Below, piece by piece: positions 14,204-27,400 of a stretch of 64,000 nt of DNA. The stretch comes from Pneumocystis sp. 'macacae' (Eukaryota > Ascomycota > Pneumocystomycetes > Pneumocystales > Pneumocystaceae): contig CM030728.1 in the NCBI GenBank assembly GCA_018127085.1, positions 62,001 through 126,000 on the forward strand, read 5' to 3'. The notes under the pieces were generated by a model. The model did no database searches, had not been told where the DNA came from, and worked only from the letters and a program-made list of their open reading frames with translations. Both the position numbers and the translations under genes were made by a program. Each line of letters starts with the position of its first letter. The stretch's first letter is position 1.

Positions 14204-15724
14204 TTAAATATTAAAGCAAATCGGACTTCCCTTTATTTCTGGAAGCGCATCTTCAAGAAGCTGTTTTTCAATTTCAAGAACAAAGTCGAAAGGATAAACT
14301 TTTTCAATCCCGTGTACCTAGGAAAGATAAACCAAAAATAATTCTTTTTATTAAAAATATTATTTACTCCTAATATTAAAGGAACAGCAAAGAAATTAAG
14401 ATTATTAGCTTTTTTCATAACTTCATCACCACCCGGAACTCCTGGAAGATAAATATAAGAGCATTGAACAACGCCAGAAACTCCTATTTTTGCGTAAAGT
14501 AATGTAAGTAAATTTCTAAAGAATATAAAAAACATATCTTCAATATTGCTTCAATAAGTCTAGAAATATTAGTAACAAAAAAAGGAAAATGATTCTTACA
14601 CAAATGCAGAATATCTACAATACATATAAGTATATTAAAACTAAAGAAAAAAACTTACGCCATACTAAGAGTTGCAGAACCATTGGAATCTTTCGCTTTA
14701 ACAACATCATCGCCCGCATACTGAACCCTGTGCACCAATGATTCTATTTGTTCTTCATTCAATTCAACTCTAGGATATGATTGACTTATAAGAGGAATAA
14801 TAGTTAAATTGCTATGACCACCAACAACAGGGATACTGTAATGACCAGGGCCTAGATTTGTATCGACATAATCAGTAACAAATTTAGACAGCCGAACAAT
14901 ATCTAATGTAGTCACACCAAATAACTTTCTCGGATTAAGAACTTTATAGGATTTAAGAATCTAAGAAACATGATAAAATTAAAATCAAAAAAATAAGAAT
15001 AAATACTTCGGCTACAATAGGTACAATAGAATTAATAGGATTAGAAATAACCAAAATAAAAGCAGTTGGAGAATATTTTGCAATCGCTATCGTAAGATCA
15101 TATACTATTTTAGAATTCGTGGTAAACAAGTCTTGATATTTAAGCACTTTAATCTGCAAACTTCAATATACTTGCCATCACGAGTCATTAAAGGCTTTTT
15201 AGATCAGTATAGAAAAAACAAGGGAAAAAAAACCTTTCTAGGAATACCTGCTGCAACAACAACTATATCAGCTCCTGTCAATGCCTTTTCAAGCCCATTA
15301 TCCGAAGGGAGGTATCCTACTACTTGAGATGGTGTACAAATATGACTTAAATCTAAAGCAAGACCGGGTGTATTTACAATATCATAAAGAGATAAGTGGT
15401 TAATTAAGGGACTAATTACATGTTAAAATAAATTATTTTTATGAAAAAAAAACTCCACAAAATACTACCAATTCCTATTTATTCATTAAAACAGGTCTTT
15501 TAAAAAAAAGTAGAAAAAATATCACATACTTGCATAAAAGACTTAAAGGTTGGCCAATCCCTCCTAAATTAATAATAAGCTTTTTTTCAAAGCAAAAATA
15601 TAAAATCAAATAAATATGAAAATATAAATACCATACCTGAACTAAAATAAATATTAATAAAATATTTAAATTGATAAAAAAAATATTTAACTTACGCTCC
15701 AAGAATAGTACATCTAAAAGTCAT
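14204..15724 (-). CDS. NAD malate dehydrogenase (mitochondrial-type family)
   Basis: The enzyme interconverts malate and oxaloacetate with NAD. The first exon is only [10 protein letters not shown]. After an intron of about 130 nt comes [10 protein letters not shown], the dinucleotide-binding loop. Next come the substrate-loop arginines in GIPRKP and LMTRDDLF, the cofactor region [12 protein letters not shown], and GVTTLDIVR and VPVVGGHS-type segments with the catalytic His. The C-terminal exons give [39 protein letters not shown] and [12 protein letters not shown]. One intron (15132-15175) appears to use a GC donor. The start at 15724 leaves no room for a mitochondrial presequence, so this may be a cytosolic or peroxisomal form, or a further 5' exon may exist upstream. 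Confidence 0.9.
15132..15175 (-). other. Apparent GC-AG intron in malate dehydrogenase
   Basis: Reading the minus strand, the conserved catalytic segment LMTRD-DLFTTN is restored only if 44 bases are removed with a 5' end GCAAGT and a 3' end ending CAAG. The GT two bases further in gives the wrong frame. GCAAGT is the consensus for rare GC-AG introns, and the size equals that of ordinary introns here. Confidence 0.6.
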
Positions 15725-15998
15725 TTATAAATAAATACGTGATTTCTAAAATAACAAGCTTTTATAAAATAATTTAAAAACTTTAAAATTAACGTTGAGA
15801 AAAAAATATATAAATTCAAAATAATTTTTAAAATTTACAAATACATAAACATCTATGAAAATTAAAAAAAAACATCAAGTAAAAACAATAAATCATTTAT
15901 ATTATCTAATTAAAATTATTAATCAGAAATATAGATAGATAAAATAAAAAATAAGATAATCAAAAGAAACATCATTATATGTTTAAAGTATCAAGACT

Positions 15999-16595
15999 TC
16001 ATTGAGAACCGCTTTTCTTAACATATCTTTTCACAGGAAGCCTTTTAGTCGTTCTTTGAGAATATAAAAGCAAGCGTGCACGGTATAAAGCAGCCTTAAT
16101 ATATTAGCATTTAAAACAGAATAAATAAACAATAAAAACGCTTATTTACCTCCTGTAGATCCGGGCGATAATTTTTTTTTGATACAAAACGTTTAATGTG
16201 CCGAGATATAAAAGAAAAGGGCCGGCGTGATGAAAAACATATTTTATTAACAAAACAAGCTGGCTTATTTCTAGAAGTTTTTGATGCATTCTTAACTAGA
16301 AAAACAATGCCTTTATTATTTTTATTTGGTTCAATCCCTAGTGCCTATCATTTTAAAAATGATCAAAAGAAAACTTTTTATAACAAAAAATCACCCAAAC
16401 CTTATCATTCAAAAGACCAGAATAAACATACATATGTTTGTTTAAAAGATTAACTGGTTCTCTGGATAAAACAGTAGGTTTTCCATCTAAAAAAGTGAAT
16501 ATTCTTTTTTTCCTTAATAGTTGTTTTTTACTTTTCCGTTTAACCAAAAATGATGAATTTTTCTTTAAACAAGACCAAATAAGATCACTATGCAT
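15999..16595 (-). CDS. RPL28: 60S ribosomal protein eL28
   Basis: The gene encodes a cytosolic large-subunit ribosomal protein of the L28e/Mak16 N-terminal fold. The first exon reads MHSDLIWSCLKKNSSFLVKRK. LSREPVNLLNKHMYVYSGL follows, then GIEPNKNNKGIVFLVKNASK, and the C-terminus LYRARLLLYSQRTTKRLPV. Family alignment shows that 45 bases after KRK form a stop-free intron, so RKN-GKPTVL is the spliced reading. Two further introns follow. I chose the ATG at 16595 (MHSDLIW, matching the family's MSxDLxW); an in-frame ATG at 16622 would add nine residues. The symbol refers to the eL28 family, absent from S. cerevisiae but present in fission yeast as Rpl44. Confidence 0.85.
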
Positions 16596-16953
16596 TGAAT
16601 CATAGTACAGGGATTTCTCCATATTATTTTCTTTAAAACTATCTACCTAAAAACCCTTTTTTTCTAATTCAAATATACTTGGTTTTTAGACGGAGAATCG
16701 ATAGTTTTATATTTAATACTTTAACTCAAATTTTTAAGATTAATAAAAATTAAGGATTTTAATACAAAATAGCTAATATCAAATAAAAAAATCGTATACA
16801 ATAAATATGTTTTTATATATCTTTATTTTATGTTTTTAATTTTTTTACTAATAATAAATCCTGTCTTCGAAATCACTTTCAAAACGACAATCCCTGGATG
16901 TAAAGTTCAATAAAAAAGAATAAGAGTAAAAAAGTTTTTCAAATAATAAAAAT

Positions 16954-17386
16954 ATGTATCTATTTCTTTCGTGGCTTTTTCTTGTATTATTTTTGTTTTT
17001 TGCATGTTTTTTTCCTAAAAAAAGAAAAAAATATATTGCTAAAAACTATAGGTTTGTTAATAGCACGACGTTTTTTGATTCCATATATATCTATTCCGTG
17101 GTTTACAAAGGATAAAGCATATTTACCAGTCAATTCATTTTTCCAAGCAGATATGGAAGCAGGATTTTCATCAAAAACATTTGATATTTATCAAAACATT
17201 CAGAATGGAGATAAACGTGCAGGTCTTGATGATCATGCAAAAGAACAGATTCATCATATTATGGAAGAACATGGTTGCGGGTTTGATGAAGCAAGAATGA
17301 TTTATAATCAAAAATGCATGAAACGTAACTCAATTGACCCGAAAACAGGAAGGCCTATAGATCCAAAGGCAGTTTTTTTTTCTTAA
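16954..17386 (+). CDS. UPF0357 / DUF2015 fungal membrane-anchored protein
   Basis: This is a small fungal protein of unknown function, related to yeast YCL012C. Exon 1 from the ATG at 16954 reads MYLFLSWLFLVLFLFFACFF, a single N-terminal membrane segment, followed by a lysine-rich stop-transfer and KNYRF. A 56-nt intron with a GTTAAT donor joins it in phase to DKAYLPVNSFFQADMEAG. The rest carries the family blocks FDIYQNIQNGDKRAGLD, EEHGCGFDEARMIY and NSIDPKTGRPIDPKAV. Length is about 125 residues, as in the family. The function is not known. The topology suggests a cytosolic domain tethered to a membrane. Confidence 0.82.
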
Positions 17387-17611
17387 TACAAACATGGAAA
17401 GATAACTATAAGAAAAAGACTAATTATAAATGTTTATTAATGCTTAACTTTATGTAAGAATATACATTTTAATTCATTCCTATGTAAATACGTTTTAATC
17501 CAAGAAAATGTTGTTTATAAACTTGACGAAATATTTTCTAAAAATGATCCAATAATTCATGCAATTATTAGTAATGATGGTAATCCAAAGCTATGTAAAG
17601 ATCGTTAATTT

Positions 17612-20600
17612 TTATGTACTTAATTTTAATCGGTTTCGTGTAAGATATGACTCCAACTTAATTGCTTCTTTATTCCACTGTTCCTTCACAACCTTTGATG
17701 TGCCTTTTAAAGATTCTCTGATAAAACTTAAATCTTTAGAACAAATAGAATGACGTTTTTTAATTGCGGTTAAAGATGTTTTCGATGCAAGTGTTGTATT
17801 AGAATCAGTTGATACATGAGACAAATAATGTTCATAATCATGTATGAGTGGTGGCAATTTCACAATACTCGTATTTTTTGCCATAGCAGAAACGATAGCA
17901 CAAAAGCCCTTAAAACTAATCTAATACTTTCTTAAAACAAATAATTTAAATAATTCATAATACACACTTACCATATTTTTATCAAGCTCGATTTTACGAA
18001 GTGTTGTATTAACTAAAAGTACATTTGCAATCACTTCAGCTCCTTTTTCTTTTATTGAATTTCCTTCGATTTTCAAAACTTCAAGAGACCTATTTTTTTC
18101 TAAAGATTTTAATGATTGAACAATACCACTCCCAAGACCAGTTGTCTGAAGCAATCCTGTTTCTCCAGTCAAGTCCAATTCTCTCAATGACGTGTTTTTT
18201 TCAAAGAGTTCTGCTAAACATTTACACGTTTCTTTCGAAGCTTCATATGGAAGCCCAATTCGTGATATATCTAAATGGGATATGTGCTTAGAAAGGGTAA
18301 CTGCTCTTAAAAGAGATCGAAATTGTTCTTCTGATGAATAATCAAGGCTGGCTATTGAAATTCTTGCAGGGCCACGCCCTATCAAAATAGAAGAAACAAT
18401 TTCATCATGACCTTCGAATAACCTATTATCTCCTGCAAATATTTGTAATCTTTCATCTCGTGGTTGATCTATAAGATTAATAGCGGAAAGTATTTTTGCA
18501 AAATTGCTTCCAGTTATACCACATGATTTTAATGAAAGAATTCTAAGAGAGAAAGATGCATAATCAGAAAGATATTTGGCTATTAAAAGTATAATTGTTT
18601 CTGATAAAAGAATACCATCTAAACAAAGTTCATGAAGTCGCAAAGAATAAAGTGATTGAGATTGAATAAAAGTATCAGGAAGATCAAAAATACAATGTCC
18701 TAATCGTAATATTTTCAAATAGGTAAGCTTCGAAAGCATATTATTTAACGCATTAATTTCAATCATTCCAGGATTATATGAAAGGTCTAAAATCATCATA
18801 GTATTATGCTGAGCTTCAAGACCTTGGAGCAAAATGGATAAACTTCTAGATGATAAACCACATTTACTAAGCTCTAAACCTTCTAAACGACTAAACTTAT
18901 TTGCCGTTGCATCCACTAAAATCATTAACATATGCGTTATATATCATAGAGTAAGTTACAAATCCAATCAATATCCACCGAATTTAATTCAATTCTAGAA
19001 AAATTTAAAGAACGAACCTGTGTGACCAATTCATGCCTATTTAGTGATATTAAAGCAGCTACTACTTCAGATCCTTTTTCATCTGCTCCATTTGATATAT
19101 AATTTTTGGGAATAGTACCTGATAAATCAAGTTTAGTCAACGTCTTATTGAAAATAGCCAAGTCACGTAGTTCTTCTTGAAGCACAGAGCCTTTTTCTAA
19201 CCCAGCCTTTAAGTTAAGTATGGCCCTTTCATGATAACCAGCATCATCATGGCGATACTTTTTTCCCTTTAAAGGACTAAGATTAACATTTGAGAAAGAA
19301 ATTTCGTCAAACAACTGATATCGTAATGCACGAAATACTGAAAGCAATTCAAGAAATGAGTAATCTTTAGCGGAATCTTTTTTCGAAACAAAATATGTAG
19401 GTGGTAACAAGCGAAAAACAGTTTTAGAATCTTTTTGATAAATTTGATAATAAATATTCGATGCATCTACCCCATAACTTATAGCATAGCCTCTTAATGT
19501 ATGTTGAAAGCTTTCCATATCCATTTCAGCGTTTTCCGGCTTCTCGGACAATGATATTGTTTCAAAATCCGATGTTAAATCCATAGACAAGGGTGTATTC
19601 GGCCAATGAGGCCGTAAATGATCAATTGTTTTTTTTATAATCCCCATAATTTCGTCCGATTTGCATGATGCAAAATCCAAACAATTTGTAGAATTACATG
19701 GAATTTGAAACCACAGTCGCATATAATCATCATTAGGCGATACAATCATAGCTGAAAGTGACAATAATCCATATGTAGGAACTTCAATAGATCGCAATTG
19801 ACTTCCTGAAAACAAAGGGTACTCCGTCGATGGAATTGGCAATATGTGCATACTATATGTCCCAATCACAAGAATCCTCGGAACAAAAACCCTCTTCATT
19901 ATATCATCTTGACCCGAATCCGGCCGAGATGATGACTTGGGCAGCTTTTGGATAACACGAAACGCCTTGAAATGGTATTCTGGCGTTTTATCAATATTTT
20001 CATGACAATTGCTCATATAATTTTTCACATAATCAAACTGTTTTGACGACAAAAACGCTCCTGAGACCCGTTGAAGTTGCACCGCCGTTCGAATATGAAT
20101 AATCCAACATCGCATAATATCGCTTGATTTATAATGCAGATTAATGATCGATATATTTGATAGTGATGACGATACAAATGCATTGTCATAATATATTGAA
20201 AAACTTGTCGGTCCTACTTCTCTAATCGCAATAATCTTTATACAACTTATAAATATCCATTTCCAAATCCTGCGTCAATTGACGCATATACAAACCTGTC
20301 TAAGCAATAATGACTGGTGATCTGCTTCAAAATGATATTTTCGAAACATTCCATGAATTGTATGCATTTTGGATAAATTCTCATCACTATCATTTGCCGG
20401 TGCAATCCTGCATTTTTTATCAGTTTCTATTCTTTTCCACTAGTAAAACCATACGATGGAAACATAAGAAGTGCTTTCATCCGTGATTTAAACTTTAAAA
20501 GTTCTCCATTTGTAAGAACCAAGTATTCATGTTTTTTGTTTTGAAACAATCCAACATGTGTTGCAATCGAGATAACCTCTCCATGAAGAACCACAGGATC

Positions 20601-20915
20601 TGTTATTCGTTGTTCTTCTCTGTCATCTGGTGTTGTTGCCCCTGAAATTGTCGTTTGCACACTCGACTGAGATGTATCTGATGTCACTGACGATTTACGT
20701 GATGGTGGCTCCATTGTCTCCCCTTCCCGTCCAAAAATTCCACCTGAAACTACATTCGAAACTCGTCTTAGGACTCCACGTGGCTCTCTTATGCTTGTAC
20801 GCCCCCATCCACTCCATAATATGCTTTGTGTCTCACGTTTAATTCCCCACGTCTCTGTGTTTCTCTGATCTCCTTCTCCGGGTATTCTCGGTGTCATTGC
20901 TTCAAAATATTGCAT
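17612..20915 (-). CDS. PH-domain plus leucine-rich-repeat protein (CARMIL-like, fungal)
   Basis: One long gene joins several exons. The N-terminus (MQYFEAMTPRIPGEG) is Ser/Thr-rich. A PH-like segment follows (VLHGEVISIATHVGLFQNKK, HEYLVLTNGELLKFKSRMKAL, then IIAIREVGPTSFSIYYDN). A central region of about 250 residues leads to LRRs of the RNI type, running from LTKLDLSGTI to LRKIELDKNM and ISFKGFCAIVSAMAKNT. The 44-nt intron between DIDWI and LDATANKF and the last intron after DKNM restore continuous repeats, so what look like separate open frames are one protein of about 1000 residues. PH then LRR order resembles CARMIL actin regulators, but fungal members are uncharacterised, so any actin role is inference. 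Confidence 0.75.
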
Positions 20916-23900
20916 TTCTCTTCATTTTGAGCAAAGATTGAGTCTTTTTGCTCGTGTTAAATAGCTTTATTTCTTTGTTGTCGCTTATCGCTGATGGTCA
21001 ATCGCCGTTATCGTTATCGTTGCTCAATATGTATAACATTGCATGAAAATGCCTATACTGGTAAACGCATAGAAGTATGTTAAAATGAGGATCAGAGAAC
21101 CTATTTTAGAAGGTTCTGCATTAAACACATGGAAATATGTATAAATACATATAAATACATATATTTGTGATCAAAGAAAGAGTAGGAAGTAGAAAAACAT
21201 AGAGTGTATATAGGTATATATATAGAGTAAAACACTCAAAAATATATAAAGCATATATATTAGATGAGATTTAGAGATGATTAAAGATAGTTTATAGAAT
21301 ACAAATAAAATAGAAATGCAATTGAAGAACCCACAAAATAGTAGTAGAACGGTGATGAATTAGCATAATAGTAGAATATACAAATTCTTAATGAGTATTT
21401 GGTATAGATATTAAGTATCTCGATAGGCATATACGATAAGTATATCAGAAAAGATTTAAGTGAAGATTGGAGAATATTCAGAAGAAAAAGATAGAAGAAA
21501 CAAAAACCTAATTTGATAAAAGAGAATAGTTCTTAAAAAAGTGTACATTTAGAATATCTTTCATTTCCATCACCCTATGTCTAGATTTGTAGAGAATAAA
21601 TGATTCAATGTATGCAATAATATATAAAGTAGCTATTTCTTACAATGTTTAAGCCCGATAAAAGGTAGAATGCATACTATTGTAAGATAGTTGTATAAAA
21701 GTTTTAGTGAAATTGTACGCTAAATATGATAAAAGTTGATGGTTCAAATAGATAAGAATTTAGGGAATTAAACACGGCGAGTCCTCCAGAGATTCGAAGA
21801 AAATATATCTAAATGCGTCGATATGTATTTCAAACGAAGTAACTATTTCCCAGAAGCGTCTATGAAAACTTCCTATATATCTAGTATTTCTAAATAAAAA
21901 TATTTGCAAAACTCAAAAAGCACTAAAGAAAATTTTTGATATTTGGAATATTCTAGAGGCTATTTGAATAAAAAAACTGGTTTATAATGAATAGAAAATA
22001 ATGAACAGTGAATTATCTGAAGTTTCATATCAAATGCTCAAAATATAATTTTCATATGATTATTGATAAATTGCAATTATTTCTAATAAAATTTCAATAA
22101 TATGCTTTGTATAACGATACACTATAAAATTAATCTATCTATATTTCTACAAAAAATTCGAGGATACTGGTGGATAATCAGATAGTCTCTTTAGACTAAA
22201 AATCCCATAAAATTTATCTAAAAAATAAATAAGATACGTTAATCCTTTTCCTAGTTTCTGCATATCAATTCTCACTATAATGGCAGGTATATTTTTTAAA
22301 GTGTTTTCCTCAGAAACGTTTCCAAAATTCCTTAAAAATGTGTCATAATTAGGGTGCTCATGATCATAAATTATCCCTTAAGTATACTAATATCATTCTT
22401 TATATTTTCAAATCCATTAGAATTCATTTCTTTAATGTATTAACCCTATTAAAAACGAGCAGGTCCTTATAAATTATATAAGTTTAATACTGTTTCATTC
22501 AGCAGTTACTGAATTGATTAAATGAATTCTATTCAAAATTGTTAGTGTCTAAAACCTTTAAACCTTTTTAAAACAAATACAAATATTTTTAAAGATATAA
22601 ACAATAAGTCCACATCTTCTATCAATTAAAGAATAATAGTAAATATTTTCTAAAACAAATCAAAAATAAAAAAATTTGAACTAATAATTCATGATTAAGT
22701 TGATTTATTAAGAGTTTTTTTAATTTAAATATTCTAAATAAAAAAACTAGTTCTCTTATTCTTAAATGGAAGTAATACATCATCTAGAAAAACTATAGTT
22801 CAGCTTTTGTTTAAAAATAATGAACAGATGATGCAAAATTAAACCAAAATTTGATAATTATATTATAGAGTTTATCATAAACTTCGAGAAAGCATTGATA
22901 TACAATTAAGTAATAAAAATACTTAGATCTGAATGAAATTGCGCTAAGTTCGTATGTAAATATTATGATAAAATCTCCATTTAAATATCTATATCTAATA
23001 TCTAATGTTAGATTTAACAACTAAAATATAAAATAATATCGAAATACGAATATAAAACCTGTAGATTCAAAAAATATCAAAACCTTTTTATTATTTTTGA
23101 AAATAAAAAATAGATTTAAAAATAATATTTTATAAATCTTTTAAAAATATTTAATGAGTTATCAAAAAATTAAGTCTAATTTTATTTTTAATATTTTTAC
23201 AGTATATTAATACAGTTAACACTCTTTAGTCTGCTAATTCGTTTAAAAATAAGTGAAGATATTTATAAAATCAATGGGTTTTATAAAAAAAAGAAAACAT
23301 AAAAGTGAAAAATCTTATATAAATATTTCAAAATATAAGTATCAAACAGTACATTTATAAATATAAAAAATATCAAAATAAAATAACTCAGTCACAATAG
23401 AATAAAAAATATAGACATTCCTTGCTATCTTTTATAAGTAAATTCTATAAGTATTACATATATTTATAATTTTTCAAGATATTTAATTATTCGAGTATAA
23501 AAGATTATGAATTAAAAAATTTAAAAAAAATTTTAAAAGTATATTTTGTTTAAAATATTGAATTTCATAAAAAAAAGAAGTTTTGATTATAAGATTTTTT
23601 AAAAGAAAACAAGAAAATAACTTTTAAAAATATATTTGTTTAAAAATAGATTTATTTAATAATATTAAAGACAGAAGATACTTAATGTTTATTATTATAT
23701 CTTGTTTTTCATAAATTAATTGAATATAAAATTCATATTTACATATACCAAACATTGATTTTAGAAATCTTTTAAAATTACTAAATAAAATTTCTTTGAT
23801 TTTATTTTTTTGAAATAATTTTTATTATCTTTTAATTATTTCAATTGTTTTAGACGTAAAATATATATATAAGATTTAATTTATAAATTATTGTTATATT

Positions 23901-24405
23901 TTAAAGTGCAATGGCGTCTGTAAACAGATATTTATATTATATAATAGGAAAATAATTAAAAAGCAATAATTCAATTGAAGTATAGAATTTCTGAAAATAT
24001 TTTATTATGTTTGTGTTTGATATTTAAATTATAAAATATTAAATAATTTTTATATTTGAATATTTTTAAAATCACTATTATCAGTTTTACAATTTACAAA
24101 ATTCTAGGTGTATTATTTCTATATAGGATATTTTAAGACGTTTCTACATTATTTTCTAAGACAATATGAAATCTTGATATATATATCAAAATAATATATT
24201 ATTTAAATATCAGATATTTTTATTAGAAAAAATCAGAAAATATCATTTTCATATTTATATACCTTAAATCTTTTAAAAATTAGTAATATAACTATCAAAT
24301 AATTTAGAAAAATATAATTTTCAAGAAATGTGTCAAATATAACTTTTATCTTCATGTTTATATATATCCATGCTTTTTTATTAACAGTTTTTCATATTTA
24401 TAACT
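20916..24405. other. 3.5 kb gene-free AT-rich region
   Basis: This is the longest stretch without a recognisable gene in the window. The first roughly 200 bp next to the PH-LRR start are of mixed composition and probably promoter. From about 21.1 kb rightward the DNA is extremely A/T-rich (4 of 60 bases are G or C at 23101-23160). No frame exceeds about 70 codons and none shows a family motif. I see no tandem repeat, transposon end or tRNA. It could be a small regional centromere, a long non-coding RNA locus, or the decayed remains of lost genes. Confidence 0.6.
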
Positions 24406-27400
24406 TCAATCGTCTACAGTTTCCCAACGCGACCCTACAGTTCTTTTTTGTGTTACTTGTTTAGGAGGTAAATCCCAACCTTTATTTCTTTGCCCATCAT
24501 TAGCACATAATCTTGGAATAACCCAGCATTTTCTTTTCAATCCTTTAGATTCAGGAATAATTTGTGGACATGGATGTTCTAAGGGTTTTGAATATGTTAA
24601 TAAAGGTGTTGATTTTGCTAATCCAAAAACTTCGTTTGCTTCTATAGTCGTAAGAGCTTTCATTTTTACTCTAGAAAGATTTGATGAGCGATAAAGACTA
24701 TGATAAATAATATATTTAGGAAGAAGATGAGGTTCAGTTATATTATTTGCTATAATTGAAGATGAATGTATATAAACTGCTGGATCATCATTAGTTTCCA
24801 TAGAATCATGATATTTTTGTAATGTGGGAAACAGCGTAAAATATGGTATATATACAATTTTAGACTTAGGTTTAATTTCTGAATAAGTCAGCAATAAATC
24901 CGCTCTAATGGCAATTTGATCAATAAAACAAGCTGCAACAATTTGTTTAATTGCATTGACCTATTCTTTTTAATATGATAAATCAATATAATTTTATATA
25001 CTTGAAATCTGGATGGAGGCTCCAGTTTTGCATTGTATTTTGAAATAGAATTAGGAAAATTTAATTTCATTATATCAGTAATTTGATATCGCAATTTTTG
25101 AATTTCTTTCATACTCTAACAGAAGTTAAAATTTTATAGATATATATATTAAATAAACCTTAGTTCTTAAAAAGTTCTCAATACAAAAAGAATCCTTTTC
25201 TCCATCATATGCATATGCACATACTGCGCAAAGAAGTCTTAATACATCACTTGTATCATCTAAACCAGAAAATTGTTTATGCGCATCAAGTAATTTTCTG
25301 TAACTACTTTTTTTTTGAAATTGAGAATCGTTTTTTGAAAAAACAGAAACACACTCTTCTTTTTTATGATCGTTTTTTTCACTATTTGCCTTATGATTGT
25401 AATCCTCCAATTCATTTTTCCTTATAAAAAGGTCATCAACAGTAAGTGCAGAAACAATAGCAATAATATACGGAAGACAATCATGTTGCTGGCCAATTAT
25501 AAGCATCTTAGAATATCTTGGGGCTAGTGGAAAAAGTGACATTGCTTTCCCAAGATTGGTTATTCTTTTCTGTTTATCAAGAGCATTTAAACACATTAAT
25601 AACTAAAAATATCATTAGATTAGTTCAAATATAGTTCTACAATATACATTTTCAGCTTTTTTTAAACTTTCTTCATCGGGTGATGTGGGAAAAGGAAAAT
25701 TTAATATATTATCAATATTCATGCTTTTCATTTTCAAAACTACACCTAATAAAGTTTAAAATGTCCAGTATACTTTTAATACATTAAATACCTTCAATAG
25801 GCATGCGCAAAATTTCAGGTTTCAAATACATTGGGAATTTTCTATCAAAAAATGCAGAAGAGTAAAGTCGATAACAATGCCCAGGACCTGTTCTTCCTGC
25901 TCTCCCAGAACGTTGATCTGCATTTGCTTTACTTATCCATTGAATATCGAAACTTTGTACTCCAGATATTTTATCATAAAGACGTTCTTTTGCTTTTCCA
26001 CAATCGACAACATATTTAACATTCGGAATGGTTAAACTAGTTTCTGCTACATTAGTTGCAACAACACACAACCTAGTCCCTTTAGGGACAGGTTCAAAGA
26101 CTTTAAGTTGTTCTTCTATCGGAAGTAAAGAATATAATGGAATAACTTTTAAAATATCAGACTGATTTTTCGAAATTTCAATTGGTTCATTAAAATTATA
26201 TTCATCTGTATTATCTACAAAACCATTTTCCTCTTCCTGATCAAATGGAAAAGTGTCATTATTAAAAGTATCCAATTCTATATCTTCTACTTCTAAAGAG
26301 CCTATAAAGTTATTAAAAGTTTCTGAGTTAAGAAATATACCTTTCTTCATAGGAAATTTAACAGATAATTGACTTGTTGATTGAGACTGATTTTCAACAG
26401 TTGGAAAAGCTTGAGACAATAGCTTACATAAATATTTTATCTCATCTTTTCCTGTTAAAAAAACCAAAATAGCTTAAAAGATTAGTAAAAATAAAAAATT
26501 GAATATTTAAAACCTCCAGGAGGAAGTCTTTTATGAATCTTAGAAATGATTTCAAATGATTTCTCAACATAATTCATGTGTGCGGTTTTTCTACTGAAAT
26601 GTATTGATACCTAAAAAAATTAGAAATATATATGAAAATAAAAATATTACTGGATATTGTCTAGCATTAATTTTTATCAAAACAGGAGAAGGATTAAAAA
26701 GCTTTTTATTATCTATAAAATCAGTTACTCTTAGAGTAGCTGACATGATAATTAATCTTAAGGGCTAATCGGTATTAAAAGTTGATTAATTCATTTATTA
26801 TAGCAAACCTTGACATCAGAATCCTTTTCCATACTCATTGATTGCCTCAAATTCAATACTCTGCTTAATACACCAATAAGAATATCTGTATTAATTGTTC
26901 TTTCATGTGCTTCATCAATAATAATAACAGAATATTTGTTGAGAAGAAAATCTGAAGAAAGTTCATGAAGAAGTATACCATCAGTCATAAATTTTATAGC
27001 AGTAGACTGGTCTACAGTTGTATCAAATCTAACCTATAATAATAAAATAAGGTTTAAGATTTGAAGTAAATTAAAATAGAAAATACCTGATAAGCCACTT
27101 TCTTTCCCATTTCTTCTCCCAATTCATATGCAACTCTACTGGCCATACTTATCGCTGCTACACGCCTAGGTTGCGTAACCCCAATCATTCCAGGTGTATC
27201 ACTTTTATCACATCCAAAACCTGCCTCAAAAAGGAATTGTGGAATTTGTGTAGTTTTTCCAGAACCAGTTTCTCCACATATTACAATACAAAGATTATTA
27301 AATATTGCCTCCATAATTTGTTGTTCTTCTGCAATAATCGGTAGGTTTGAGCGAGATTCTATAACCTCTTTAGAACGTTCTAGGTTAACATAGAAAGTCT

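Noticed and set aside
17921..18931. A separate LRR gene distinct from the PH-containing gene
   Set aside because: A 44-nt intron joins it in phase to the upstream exon and another joins the downstream exon, giving one continuous protein.
22811..23020. A 69-codon minus-strand frame in the 3.5 kb gap
   Set aside because: It is Tyr/Phe/Ile-rich with no motif, typical of random AT-rich DNA.
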